64,000 nt of DNA from UBA8199 sp964507045 (lineage in GTDB: Bacteria > Verrucomicrobiota > Verrucomicrobiia > Limisphaerales > UBA8199), in contig CAZDOO010000007.1 of NCBI GenBank assembly GCA_964507045.1, positions 1-64,000 on the forward strand, given 5' to 3'. Position 1 is the stretch's first letter. Each line of letters begins with the position of its first letter. The translations under genes were made by a program, and so were the position numbers. The notes under the pieces were generated by a model. The model was not told where the DNA came from and searched no databases. It saw only the letters and a program-made list of their open reading frames with translations. Below, piece by piece: positions 43,177-51,806 of this stretch.

Positions 43177-43672
43177 AAGCAACGCTTGACTCTTCCAGGG
43201 TCCACTCGTTCCGCCCGTCCGGATAGCAATGGCAATGCGCGGCAAAAAAGCCGCCGCGGTGCTGCCAGAACCAGGGCCAAATCTGCTCCCGATCCGTCTG
43301 CGGTATGTTCAGCCCGTTCAAAGCCGCGCGCGGGAAGAATTGAAAGCGCCCCTCCCGATGCGCGGGCGGCAGGATCGTCAGCTTCCGTTTCACCTCGAAC
43401 AGGAACATCAGCCAGTGGGTCTGGCCCTGGTAGCCGTGCTCGCTGGCCAGGCCGGTCAGGTGCAGGTCCGATGGTGCAAGCCGCAGGCCGAGTTCCTCGT
43501 GCGCCTCGCGGCAGGCGCAGGCGTAGGGGGATTCCCCGGTGTCGGTGTGGAGCTTCCCGCCCGCCGGGCTCCAGAGGCCCAGGTTAGGCTCCTGCGTCCG
43601 CTCCAGCAGCAGCACCTCGTCGCGCTCGTTGAAACAATACAGCAGCGTTGCCAGCTTGTAAGGCAGTCCCAT
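43169..43672 (-). CDS. Nudix hydrolase
   Basis: Protein of 167 residues. The Nudix box is GGKLHTDTGESPYACACREAHEELGL; the motif ends REAHEELGL as usual, but the loop before GES has two extra residues (GGKLHTDTGES against the usual GGKxExGES). The fold begins KLATLLYCFNERDEVLLLERTQEPNLGLWSPAGGK. Nudix enzymes hydrolyse X-linked nucleoside diphosphates such as oxidised dNTPs or NDP-sugars; specificity cannot be read here. It is the first gene of a unit with tadA, both on the minus strand. Confidence 0.85.
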   Translation of the reverse strand: MGLPYKLATLLYCFNERDEVLLLERTQEPNLGLWSPAGGKLHTDTGESPYACACREAHEELGLRLAPSDLHLTGLASEHGYQGQTHWLMFLFEVKRKLTILPPAHREGRFQFFPRAALNGLNIPQTDREQIWPWFWQHRGGFFAAHCHCYPDGRNEWTLEESSVAYA

Positions 43673-43775
43673 GTCGGGGATTCATCTTAAGCGCCGCCGC
43701 CGCCCGCAGCGAATCAATTCCGCCCGGCAAAGAATGCGCTTGTTTTTAAGCGCAAGTTCTATAACTTGGCGCCCA

Positions 43776-44957
43776 ATGAAAGTTGCATTTTACGGTCACG
43801 TCCGCCAGTACCATAACATTAAGGCGGAGATTGATAAGAACATCAAAACGGTCCTGGAGAGCGGCCAATACGTCATGGGCCCCATGCTCAAGCAGTTCGA
43901 GGGCGAACTCGCTGCCTACCACAAGACCAAGTATGCCATCGGCGTGGGCAACGGCACCGACGCCATCTGGCTCAGCCTCATGGCCCTCGGCATCGGGCCC
44001 GGCGATGAAGTCATCACCCATCCCAATACGTTCTTCGCCACAGCCGAAGCCATCTGGATTACGGGTGCCACAGCGGTCTTCGTGGATTGCTGCCCGGACA
44101 GCAAGTGCCTTTGCCCGAAGAAGATCGAGGCGGCCATTACCCCCAGGACTAAAGCCATCATCCCCGTCCACCTCTACGGCCAGTGCGCCGACATGGTGGC
44201 CATCAGCAAGATTGCCCGGAAGCACAAGCTCAAGGTCATCGAGGACAACGCCCAGGCGATCGGCGCCCGCGGGCCGAAGTTCCGGATCGGCCAGCTGAGC
44301 GATGCTGCCTGCACCAGCTTCATCATCCAGAAAAACCTGGGCACCTTCGGCGACAGCGGCGCCATCGTGACGAACAACGCCGAAATTGACGCCAAGGTGC
44401 GCAAGCTCCGCAACCACGGCTCGACGGCTCGTAATGTCCACAGCTACGGCTTCAACAGCCGCCTGGACGACCTGCACGCCGGCATCCTCAGCGCCAAGCT
44501 CAAGCACATTGACGACGGCAACAACCTCCGCCGCCAGTGGGCGGCGCGCTACACCAAGGGTCTCAAGGGCTGCAAGACCTTCGACCTGCCCGTCGAGCTG
44601 AAGGGCTATCGCCACGTCTTCCACCTCTACGTTATCGAGGTCAAGAAACCCCAGTGGCGCGACCAGTTGGTGGATTTCCTGGTCAAGAACGGCGTGGATG
44701 CCAAGACCCACTACTCGATTGCCATCCATAAGCAAGCCGGCTACCCGTGGGGCAAGAAAGCCCGCATCGTCGGCAGCGTCGCCAACGCCGAGGCCAATGC
44801 CGCCTGCTGCATCAGCCTCCCGATGTTCCCCGAACTCACGGCGAAGGAAGTGGACTATGTCGTCGCCAAGGTGAAGGAATGGGATGCGAAATTCGCGTCC
44901 CAGGCGCCGGCCGGCAAAGGCCCTGCCCAAGGCGGGGAATGCTGCTGCTGCAAGTAG
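43776..44957 (+). CDS. DegT/DnrJ/EryC1 aminotransferase with cysteine-rich tail
   Basis: About 393 residues from the ATG of MKVAFYGHVRQY; the open frame starts earlier but has no plausible protein there. Pyridoxal-phosphate sugar aminotransferase features: VGNGTDAIWLSLMALGIGPGDEVI, IIPVHLYGQCADM, VIEDNAQAIGARG, and the cofactor lysine in FIIQKNLGTFGDSGAIVT. The phrase differs from the usual FSFHPGKNLG in lacking the typical Ser and Pro before the lysine. Such enzymes aminate keto-sugars in nucleotide-sugar pathways. The C terminus ends in four consecutive cysteines (GGECCCCK), unusual for the family. An oxidoreductase gene lies 128 bases downstream, with a hairpin between. Confidence 0.88.
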   Translation: MKVAFYGHVRQYHNIKAEIDKNIKTVLESGQYVMGPMLKQFEGELAAYHKTKYAIGVGNGTDAIWLSLMALGIGPGDEVITHPNTFFATAEAIWITGATAVFVDCCPDSKCLCPKKIEAAITPRTKAIIPVHLYGQCADMVAISKIARKHKLKVIEDNAQAIGARGPKFRIGQLSDAACTSFIIQKNLGTFGDSGAIVTNNAEIDAKVRKLRNHGSTARNVHSYGFNSRLDDLHAGILSAKLKHIDDGNNLRRQWAARYTKGLKGCKTFDLPVELKGYRHVFHLYVIEVKKPQWRDQLVDFLVKNGVDAKTHYSIAIHKQAGYPWGKKARIVGSVANAEANAACCISLPMFPELTAKEVDYVVAKVKEWDAKFASQAPAGKGPAQGGECCCCK

Positions 44958-44974
44958 TCACCTTTTAGGCTCTG

Positions 44975-45009
44975 AACGGGCGCCGCGGGACCCTTCCCCG
45001 GCGCCCGTT
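44975..45009 (+). terminator. Intrinsic-terminator-like hairpin
   Basis: A perfect 11-bp stem AACGGGCGCCG/CGGCGCCCGTT encloses a short C- and G-rich loop and is followed by only one or two further T. It lies just after the DegT gene. The short CAACACGCACC-type repeat begins a few bases further on. Confidence 0.5.
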
Positions 45010-45085
45010 TCCACACCTGTCCAGGAATACGCAACACGCAACACGCACCACGCAACACGATTCCCACTCCCCCCAGCATCCTCTT

Positions 45086-46159
45086 ATGAACAAATACTCC
45101 GTCCTCGTTGTCGGCATGGGCAAGCGCGGCATGCACCACGCCACCGCCTTCAATGCCAACCCCAAGTTCCAGGTCACCGGCATCTGCGACATTGACCCCA
45201 AGCGCCTCGATGACGCCGCCGCCAAGCTCGGCAACCCGCAGAAAGGCACCGACGCCGCCGCGCTGGCCAAAGCGGTGAAGCCCGATGTCTTCTGCTTCTG
45301 CACCCTGCCCAACCTGCGGACACCGATGATCAAGGCGGCCATCGGCGGCGGCGCGAAGCTGATTGCCTTCGAGAAACCGGCCACGCTTACCAGCGCCGAG
45401 CTGTTCACCATCCGCGACCTGCTGAAGCAGGCGGGCGCCAAGGCGGTCGTCAGCCACCAGCACCGTTACGGCGTTCACTACCAGAAGGTGAAGGAGATCG
45501 TCGCTAGCGGCGCCCTGGGCCGCGTGCACACCGTCTATGCCAGCGCCACCGGCTGGATGACGCACATGCTCTCCCACCTCATTGACTACACGTGCTGGTT
45601 CAACAACTACACGCCTGCCACCTGGGCCATGGCGCAGGCCGTTGGCCGCGTTAAGCTCGCCGACAACCATCCTTCCCCCGACTACATCGGCGGCTTCGTG
45701 CAATTCGCCAACGGCGTGCGCGGCATCTATGAATGCGGCGCCGGCGCACCGGACCAGCCCGAGGTTGGCAAGTGGTGGGGCAAGAACCGCATCGGCGCAC
45801 AGGGCACCGAAGGCTTCGCCGAGGTCCTCACCAACGGCGGCTGGCGCGCGGTCACGAAGAGCGGCGGCTGCCAGTCCGGCGAAGGCGCCATGAACTACGA
45901 CCACGACATGCCGCCCTACATCCAGGAAATGGCCGACTGGTTGGACAATCCGCAGAAGGTCCACCAGTGCAATTTTGATCATGCCTGCCTCGGCGCGGAA
46001 ATCATGCTGGCCATGCAGCGCAGCGCGGCTGAAGGCGGCCAGGTCGCCTTACCGCTTGCCGCCGGAGCCGACGAGCAAGCTCTCCTCAAGGCCAAGCTGG
46101 CCGACCGCCCCGTCCTCGTTTCCTGCGAGCAGAACAAGAAGGAGTTCGGACTGGCTTAA
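45086..46159 (+). CDS. Gfo/Idh/MocA family oxidoreductase
   Basis: Protein of 357 residues. The Rossmann opening is VLVVGMGKRGMHHATAFN, and the conserved catalytic-lysine motif is IAFEKPATL. A histidine-rich stretch VSHQHRYGVHYQKVKEI and the LGRVHTVYASATGWMTHML segment complete the usual pattern. No signal peptide, so it is cytosolic, unlike the TAT relative at 3459. Being downstream of a DegT aminotransferase it may make an amino-sugar precursor, a pairing known from UDP-sugar pathways, but here the genes are separated by a hairpin and may be independent. Confidence 0.88.
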   Translation: MNKYSVLVVGMGKRGMHHATAFNANPKFQVTGICDIDPKRLDDAAAKLGNPQKGTDAAALAKAVKPDVFCFCTLPNLRTPMIKAAIGGGAKLIAFEKPATLTSAELFTIRDLLKQAGAKAVVSHQHRYGVHYQKVKEIVASGALGRVHTVYASATGWMTHMLSHLIDYTCWFNNYTPATWAMAQAVGRVKLADNHPSPDYIGGFVQFANGVRGIYECGAGAPDQPEVGKWWGKNRIGAQGTEGFAEVLTNGGWRAVTKSGGCQSGEGAMNYDHDMPPYIQEMADWLDNPQKVHQCNFDHACLGAEIMLAMQRSAAEGGQVALPLAAGADEQALLKAKLADRPVLVSCEQNKKEFGLA

Positions 46160-46227
46160 CGGCCAGTTGCGAGATAGCCCCCTCGGTGCAACCGGGTGCT
46201 TGGTTGCATAAATAAGCAATACATGTT

Positions 46228-46286
46228 CGCCGCGTGAGGGCACGCGGCCTACAAGCCTCCTGTAGGCCGAATGCCCTCATTCGGCG
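46228..46286. repeat. Twin-hairpin REP element (GCCTACA type)
   Basis: Arms 46228-46253 and 46261-46286 are inverted repeats of 26 nt with four mismatches and a 7-nt loop. Each arm holds its own small palindrome (CCGCGTG...CACGCGG and CCGAATG...CATTCGG), so the sequence can fold as one long hairpin or as two short ones. It lies after the oxidoreductase stop, between convergent genes. Confidence 0.75.
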
Positions 46287-46295
46287 CTATCGCTA

Positions 46296-46409
46296 GTACC
46301 TAGCTAGTACCTTGGTCGTACCTTGGTAGTACCCTGGTAGTAACTTGCATACATAACCAAGATAATAGCAGGGTACTACCAAGGTACGACCAAGGTACTA
46401 CCTGGGTAC
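46296..46409. repeat. 11-bp-periodic palindrome, long-loop copy D
   Basis: Left arm 46296-46339 is four 11-mers (GTACCTAGCTA, GTACCTTGGTC, GTACCTTGGTA, GTACCCTGGTA). Right arm 46366-46409 is the reverse complement with three mismatches. The loop is 26 nt (46340-46365). The unit is unrelated to copies A-C but the period is the same. It lies between convergent genes and next to the twin-hairpin REP; the rest of the gap to 46561 shows nothing else. Confidence 0.8.
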
Positions 46410-46561
46410 GCCGGTAAGACTGGCATGAGGCACAGGATGGGCAGGCGGGCTATAAAGTGGTGGTTTGGGGCTTAAATACCTGTGATACCGCTAGATATGG
46501 ATACCGGCCAGCGCCTGTCCCCGTTCCGCTGCGCTCAAGGATACTGGCGGCAGACACCCCG

Positions 46562-47230
46562 TCACGCTGCACGGACCACGGCTCTGACTTGTTTGGGCGG
46601 GTCGTTCCAGCCGTTGATATGCTGGCGGGTGCGAATAAAGATAGCCCTTCCCGCCGCGGGGAGTCCGTACCGCTTAACGAAGAGGTCGGTGATGTCGCAC
46701 CAGCCGTCCACGGGAGCGGGCAGGAAACCCAGGAAGGGGAAGTGCTGCACGCACCGCCTGCCCGGGCTGCACGGCCGGGCGCCCAGCACCAGGGTGTGCT
46801 CGGCCGGCTGGCTCAGCGCGTGGAGCTTGAGCGTGAAGACGCCGCCCTCGATGGTGGCCAGGAGTTCGGCCACCGGGTTCGGGGTAAAGGGCGGCAGGGC
46901 CGGGGGCAGATCGAACACGCTGAGCCCGATGTCCATGCGAAACGTATTCATCTGGACGTAGAGGTTGTAACCCGGCAGGGAAGTGCTCCGGCCCATAAAG
47001 CCCATCACGGCGCTGTCCGCGGCGATGAGGTCCCAGGCGGAGCACTGTGGGTCGGTCAGAGCCTGCCAGTGCCGGGCGACATAGGCCATGTTGCTGCGAC
47101 AAGCCAGTTGGCCCGGCGTGCGCGGGTCGCGCGGCACGGTAAGCTGCTTGACGACCTGCCCATACCGTGTCGAGAGGATTACATACGGGCCTACTTTGCC
47201 CGATTCAGGAGCTGAAATTCGCTTGCTCAT
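46562..47230 (-). CDS. Verrucomicrobia-type hypothetical protein
   Basis: About 222 residues from the ATG of MSKRISAPESGKVG. The N terminus (VGPYVILSTRYGQVVKQL, then VPRDPRTPGQLACRSNMAYVARHW) and the C terminus (CDITDLFVKRYGLPAAGRAIFIRTRQHINGW) resemble a hypothetical protein family I associate with Verrucomicrobiota. No catalytic motif is evident. A remnant of the same family lies at 32070-32340, with an aligned C terminus, so the family is present at least twice here. The gene is leftward and converges with the oxidoreductase; repeats lie on both sides. Confidence 0.55.
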   Translation of the reverse strand: MSKRISAPESGKVGPYVILSTRYGQVVKQLTVPRDPRTPGQLACRSNMAYVARHWQALTDPQCSAWDLIAADSAVMGFMGRSTSLPGYNLYVQMNTFRMDIGLSVFDLPPALPPFTPNPVAELLATIEGGVFTLKLHALSQPAEHTLVLGARPCSPGRRCVQHFPFLGFLPAPVDGWCDITDLFVKRYGLPAAGRAIFIRTRQHINGWNDPPKQVRAVVRAA

Positions 47231-47429
47231 ACGGTTTGCATAGCCGCAGTATAAGCCGTTGACCACCCGCTCGCCCTGTACCGCGTGTGCCCATCACGGC
47301 CCCGCCGGCTGGCAGGCAGCTTAGCAAAAGGGCATCCTCGCGCAAGCAAATTCTGCCGCTGGCAAGGCCGCCGTAAAGGCGATCCGCGGTTTCCGGCGCT
47401 CCTGCCCCGAATCCCGAAGGGGATTCTAT

Positions 47430-47639
47430 CATTCAGCCCAGGGTTGGACCGCGGGGGCAAGGGGGGGCGGTCCTACCTTGGGAAGCCTGCCGATGATACC
47501 CGCCAACCCTGAAAGGGTTGTATCCGAGCCGCGCGCCAACACCGCCGGACGTCCCGGAGGATGCAACCCGTTCAGGGTTGATGGCCTCCCGCGCCCGACA
47601 CCCAGGGTAGCTCGTGCCTCGCAACCCTGGGCTGAGTGA
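47430..47639. repeat. CAACCCTG-type REP cluster
   Basis: An outer inverted repeat (47430-47447 and 47622-47639, one mismatch) encloses two smaller palindromes, CAACCCTGAAAGGGTTG (47506-47522) and CAACCCGTTCAGGGTTG (47566-47582). Another (CATCCTTTCAGGATG) follows at about 47643. The cluster lies between the hypothetical gene and the methyltransferase gene; nothing else was recognised in 47231-47659. Confidence 0.75.
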
Positions 47640-47659
47640 TCCCATCCTTTCAGGATGGA

Positions 47660-49204
47660 CTACGCCAGCTTCCTCGCAATCTCCTCGTCCAGAATGTCGC
47701 GCACCGTGAGCGGGATGATGATGCGGTGTTCTTCGCGGAAAAAGCGGTCAATCTCGTGCAACGCGTCGCTCGAATAATCGAAGCTCACAAAGAACCCCTT
47801 TTCGCACTTCGCCCGGCGCATCGCCGTTTCAAACGCGTCAATGTCCGGCCGGCCCGTCTTGTCCTTCTGCTTCACCTGCATCGGATAAAAGCGCTCCTCC
47901 AGCGCCAGCTCATCCGCCCCGGCTTCGCGGACGTTGTCCAGGGCCGAGACGGGGAAGATGCGGCCATCAATGCCCTTGTCGCCGACCTGCGCCTTGTTCT
48001 TCCTGCCGCCCAGCGCGATGACCGCCCAGTTCTCGAACTCGAACGGGGGAATGGCGCGCAACTTTTCTTCGCTCCACGGCAGGTCGCGCACAATGAAGCC
48101 GCGGCCAATGATCCAAAGGTCTTCATCTTCCGGCAACCCACAGACTCTCTTATCCTTCAAACGCTTGGCCATGACGCGGCAGGCGGTGGGCGAAATATCA
48201 ATGCCAATCCACTGGCGCTTGAGCTTCTGCGCCGCCACCAGCGCCGTGCCGCAACCGCAGAAGGCATCCAGCACGACGTCGTTCTCGTTGCTGCTGGACT
48301 TGATGATGCGCTCAAGCAACGCGAGCGGTTTCTGGGTCGGATAGCCCAACCTCTCATTTGCTTGGGCTTGAACGGGGGGAATGTCATCCCAAACGCTGTC
48401 GATGGGCTGCCCTTGCATTTCGTCGAGGTAGCGCTTCTGGCAGGCAAGCCCGGTGGAGGAGTAATAGATGATACCTTTCTTGTCGGCTTCTTCCATCCGC
48501 TCTTTCGTCCACCTCCAGACCCGTTTGTGCCCCTTCCACTCGTAAGTGAGGTTCGGCCGATCTGGATTTGGATTCGTGAGGTCGCTCAGGCGATAGCGCC
48601 GACCGGTTCCTTCTTCAACAAAGCGGTAGAATTTTGCGACGTAATCGGGATCGTATTCTTTGAAGGGGCGATTCCACGTCAATTCGTCGCCACCGCCGTA
48701 GAAGAAGATCGTGTCGTGATTGTTCGGGAAGCCTTTGAAGGCTAGCCCTTTTGCATTCGTCCGCTTCCAGATAATCTCCGTTTGGAAATTATTCTCCCCG
48801 AACAGCCCGTCGAGCATGGCTTTGACGTAATGGGAGGCGTGCCAGTCGCAGTGGTAGTAGAAGCTGCCGGTCTTTTTGAGGACGCGGGCCATTTGTTCGC
48901 AACGCGGCCGCATGTAGTCAATGTAAGCCCGGGTGTTCTCGTGGCGGTCTTCAAACGAACGCTTCTCCTTGGTCTCGCCCCAGAAGACTTCGTAGTTGCG
49001 GTTGGAGTTGAAGGGCGGGTCAATGTAGATGAGGTCCACGCAGGCGTCGGGCAGCTTCTGGAGCTGTTCGAGGTTGTCGCCGCAGTAAATGACGCGCGTG
49101 TCCACCAGCGAGGAGGGCCGGGCGGCGGGCTTGGGAGCGTCTTCCTTCAACCGCGCCGCCTGCGCCGGGGCGTGAGCGGGATACGAGCCCTGTTTCGTTC
49201 GCAT
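47660..49204 (-). CDS. DNA methyltransferase (beta-class N4/N6) fused to a restriction-endonuclease-like domain
   Basis: About 514 residues from the ATG of MRTKQGSYPAHA; an earlier ATG at 49291 would add 29 residues. Motif IV comes first, LIYIDPPFNSNRNYEVFWG, and motif I later, VVLDAFCGCGTALVAAQKL, an order typical of beta-class N6-adenine or N4-cytosine methyltransferases. After about residue 360 comes a second domain: FENWAVIALGGRKNKAQVGDKGIDGRIF and then FYPMQVKQKDKTGRPDIDAFETAMRR. The D-G-x(n)-QVKQ arrangement looks like the PD-(D/E)XK core of Mrr-type endonucleases. It could be a self-contained restriction-modification protein. No separate endonuclease or specificity gene is near. Confidence 0.82.
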   Translation of the reverse strand: MRTKQGSYPAHAPAQAARLKEDAPKPAARPSSLVDTRVIYCGDNLEQLQKLPDACVDLIYIDPPFNSNRNYEVFWGETKEKRSFEDRHENTRAYIDYMRPRCEQMARVLKKTGSFYYHCDWHASHYVKAMLDGLFGENNFQTEIIWKRTNAKGLAFKGFPNNHDTIFFYGGGDELTWNRPFKEYDPDYVAKFYRFVEEGTGRRYRLSDLTNPNPDRPNLTYEWKGHKRVWRWTKERMEEADKKGIIYYSSTGLACQKRYLDEMQGQPIDSVWDDIPPVQAQANERLGYPTQKPLALLERIIKSSSNENDVVLDAFCGCGTALVAAQKLKRQWIGIDISPTACRVMAKRLKDKRVCGLPEDEDLWIIGRGFIVRDLPWSEEKLRAIPPFEFENWAVIALGGRKNKAQVGDKGIDGRIFPVSALDNVREAGADELALEERFYPMQVKQKDKTGRPDIDAFETAMRRAKCEKGFFVSFDYSSDALHEIDRFFREEHRIIIPLTVRDILDEEIARKLA

Positions 49205-49334
49205 GGGCCAAGGATACGGGGAAGCCAGCCCGGGGTCAACGATGCCGCCCGGCGCGTAATGTGCGACTCTTGATATTTTCCTGGTATCCATTTGCTCTTG
49301 GAGCGGCGGGGTTCCCATTTTACTTTCCGGGATC

Positions 49335-50789
49335 ATGAAAGCCGTTCTCGGTTTCCGATCGCTCAGCCTGGCAGTCGCTTGGGGATTCGCCTCGATCCCT
49401 CTGCCGCTCCTCGCCGCCTCCCCGCCGCGCCCGAACGTGCTGGTGATCCTCACCGACGACCAGCGATGGGACGCGATGAGTTGCGCGGGGCACCCACTGC
49501 TCAAGACGCCGAACGTGGACCGGCTGGCAGCCGAAGGCGCGCGGTTCGCCAACATGTTCGTGACCACCTCGCTGTGTTCGCCCAGCCGCGCCTCGATTCT
49601 GAGCGGCCTTTACGGGCACCGCCACGGGGTCTTGAACAACTTCACGGAATACCCCGACTCGCTGCCCAGCTACCCGAAGCGGCTGCGCGAGGAGGGCTAT
49701 GAGACGGCCTACTTCGGGAAGTGGCACATGGGCGAGACGAACGGCATGCCGCGCACGGGCTTCGACTTCTGGATGAGCCACCGGGGCCAGGGCAACTACT
49801 TCGGCAACGAGTGGAACATCAACGGACAGACCCAGTTCATGAAGGGCTACTACACGACAGTCGTTACGGAGCACGCCCTCGAATGGCTCAAGCGCAAGCA
49901 CGACAAGCCTTTCCTGCTCATCGTTGGAGAGAAGGCGCCGCACGGCGGCCCCATCGAGCCGGAGCCCAAATACGAGCACGCGTTCGACAGCGCCAACATC
50001 GTCAAGCCCGCGAACTACGACGCCTGGAAGGACGGCAAGCCCGCCTGGCTCGCGGCGAGCTTCCCCACCTGGCACGGCGCCGGCGGCCCGCTCTACAATT
50101 ACCGCGACTACGACAAGTTCGTTCGCGCCTACCTCGGCACGCTGCTGTCGGTGGACGACAGCGTCGGCCAGCTCTACGAGACGCTCCGGCAGACCGGGCA
50201 GCTTGATAACACGGTGATCCTCTACACCTCCGACAACGGTTTCGCGCTGGGCGAGCACGGGCGGGTGGACAAGCGCACGATGTACGAGGAGAGCCTGCGG
50301 GTGCCGCTGCTGGTGCGCTACCCGCCCTTGGTGCCCCAATCCGCGGTTATCAGGGAAATGGTGCTGAGCATTGACCTGGCGCCGAGCATTCTGGATATCT
50401 GCGGCGCCAAACCACTCAAGGGCATAGACGGCCAATCCTGGAAGCCCCTGCTGGCCGGGAAAACCCGCGGCTGGCGTGACTCCTTCCTCTACTTCTACAA
50501 CTATGAGAAGGAATTTCCCTACACGCCCAACGTGCGCGGCATTCGCACCGCGGACTGGAAGTATATTCATTATCCGCATGGAGACGGCAGCCCGGACCGC
50601 TACCAGGCGGAACTCTACAACCTCGCGGCGGACCCGCTGGAGCTGCACAACCTGATCTCGGATCCCGCCGCCGCAGGCAAGCTGGCCCAGTTAAAGAAGG
50701 AGCACGCACGGCTGATGCGCAAGCACAAGGCCGTTCCCGACCACATGCCGGTGGACGGTGGTATCATCAACGTGCTGCCAAAGTTCTGA
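49335..50789 (+). CDS. Secreted formylglycine-dependent sulfatase
   Basis: Protein of 484 residues with a signal peptide (residues about 8-28). The sulfatase signature SLCSPSRASILSG contains C81-x-P-S-R, the site converted to formylglycine, and the opening VLVILTDDQRWDAMS supplies metal-binding aspartates. Further family segments are YFGKWHMGE, VILYTSDNGFALGEHGRVDK and RVPLLVRYPPL. It removes sulfate esters from glycans such as fucoidan, carrageenan-like or host glycosaminoglycans. An activating formylglycine-generating or anaerobic maturase gene is not in the window. It diverges from the methyltransferase gene. Confidence 0.93.
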   Translation: MKAVLGFRSLSLAVAWGFASIPLPLLAASPPRPNVLVILTDDQRWDAMSCAGHPLLKTPNVDRLAAEGARFANMFVTTSLCSPSRASILSGLYGHRHGVLNNFTEYPDSLPSYPKRLREEGYETAYFGKWHMGETNGMPRTGFDFWMSHRGQGNYFGNEWNINGQTQFMKGYYTTVVTEHALEWLKRKHDKPFLLIVGEKAPHGGPIEPEPKYEHAFDSANIVKPANYDAWKDGKPAWLAASFPTWHGAGGPLYNYRDYDKFVRAYLGTLLSVDDSVGQLYETLRQTGQLDNTVILYTSDNGFALGEHGRVDKRTMYEESLRVPLLVRYPPLVPQSAVIREMVLSIDLAPSILDICGAKPLKGIDGQSWKPLLAGKTRGWRDSFLYFYNYEKEFPYTPNVRGIRTADWKYIHYPHGDGSPDRYQAELYNLAADPLELHNLISDPAAAGKLAQLKKEHARLMRKHKAVPDHMPVDGGIINVLPKF

Positions 50790-50911
50790 ACGCGCATTGG
50801 TGGCCGGGCAGGCAATGAAGTGTGCTCCCCGCCAGCAAAGCCGCGAGGGGGGTTCTCTTCGGATGGAGCTTCCCTTGAACATCGGCGCCGGCGACTTTAC
50901 CCTGACCGGCA

Positions 50912-51640
50912 ATGAACAGATTCAGCGCCAGCCCCTCGGAACGCCGCAACGGCAGGGCCGTGAGCCGGGCAACGATCCTCTGGCTGGCGCTGGGAGTTGG
51001 GAACGCTGTGTGGTTATTGGGATTGCGGTCCTGGCTGCCCGGTTGGCGCGGCATCCCCAGCACCGCCTTGACTACACTGTTCTTCTTGGTGGCAGCCGCA
51101 GCAGCCAAAGCCGGCGCGCCGGCGCGATACCAGTGGGGCATGGTTGCCGGCCTGGGTTGGTCGGCCCTGGGCGATGCTTTCCTGATGCAGGGGCGGGATT
51201 ATTTTGTGGCCAGCTTGGGCAGCTTCCTGGTGGCCCACCTCTGCTACCTGTGGGCCCTCGCGTGCGACAGCCGGCTGGCGCAGCGCAAGCTCCCCTTTGC
51301 GGTCTATGGGGTCGCGGGCGCCGGGCTGGTGGCCTGGCTGTGGCCGCAGGTGCCGCGGGCTTTGAGTCTGCCGGTGTGCCTATATGCGGCCACGATCATG
51401 ACGATGGCGGCGCAAGCCGCCAGCCGCGCACTGTCAAAGCGCGATCTTGGGGCCGTCCTCGCGGCGGTGGGAGCGGCGCTATTCGTGGTCTCCGACGCCG
51501 CGCTGGCGGCCGGCCGCTTTGGTCATCCCTTGGAATGGGGACGCTTCCTCGTCCTGGGCACCTACTTCGTCGCTCAGGCGGGACTGGCATTGTCGGTGGT
51601 CTGCTACAGGAAGTGTTCTTGCCTGCCCAAGGGCGCGTAA
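50912..51640 (+). CDS. YhhN-family membrane protein (lysoplasmalogenase-like)
   Basis: Protein of 242 residues with seven to eight membrane segments. YhhN/TMEM86 features are present: LGWSALGDAFLM with the conserved Gly-Asp, SLGSFLVAHLCYLWAL, VVSDAALAAGRF and VLGTYFVAQAGLALS. TMEM86B is a lysoplasmalogenase; the bacterial proteins are named after it, but their substrate is little studied. The start is the ATG of MNRFSASP; it has no good ribosome-binding site. It follows the sulfatase by 122 bases and precedes the nitric-oxide genes, with a regulatory gap between. Confidence 0.8.
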   Translation: MNRFSASPSERRNGRAVSRATILWLALGVGNAVWLLGLRSWLPGWRGIPSTALTTLFFLVAAAAAKAGAPARYQWGMVAGLGWSALGDAFLMQGRDYFVASLGSFLVAHLCYLWALACDSRLAQRKLPFAVYGVAGAGLVAWLWPQVPRALSLPVCLYAATIMTMAAQAASRALSKRDLGAVLAAVGAALFVVSDAALAAGRFGHPLEWGRFLVLGTYFVAQAGLALSVVCYRKCSCLPKGA

Positions 51641-51764
51641 AGCGATCAAAGCTGGTCCGGCCATGATCGGTGCCGGGGCCGCTGTCACAAAGGCCGCCGA
51701 AGGGCAAATCCTCTCCGACCATGCGCCGGACGGTGTCGTTGAGGCAAACCCATCTCCATATCCC

Positions 51765-51806
51765 TTGACCTCCGTCAATCCCGGTTCGTGGATTGTGCGC
51801 TATATT
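51765..51806 (+). promoter_or_regulatory. Crp/Fnr-type operator with promoter at class II spacing
   Basis: TTGAC-N4-GTCAA at 51765-51778 is a perfect palindrome of the Crp/Fnr superfamily type. A -10 box TATATT lies at 51801-51806 and puts the start site near 51813, so the palindrome centre is at -41.5, the classical activating position. It heads the hemerythrin-norZ-cupin genes. The stretch 51641-51917 holds nothing else except a 30-codon open frame from 51812. Confidence 0.6.
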
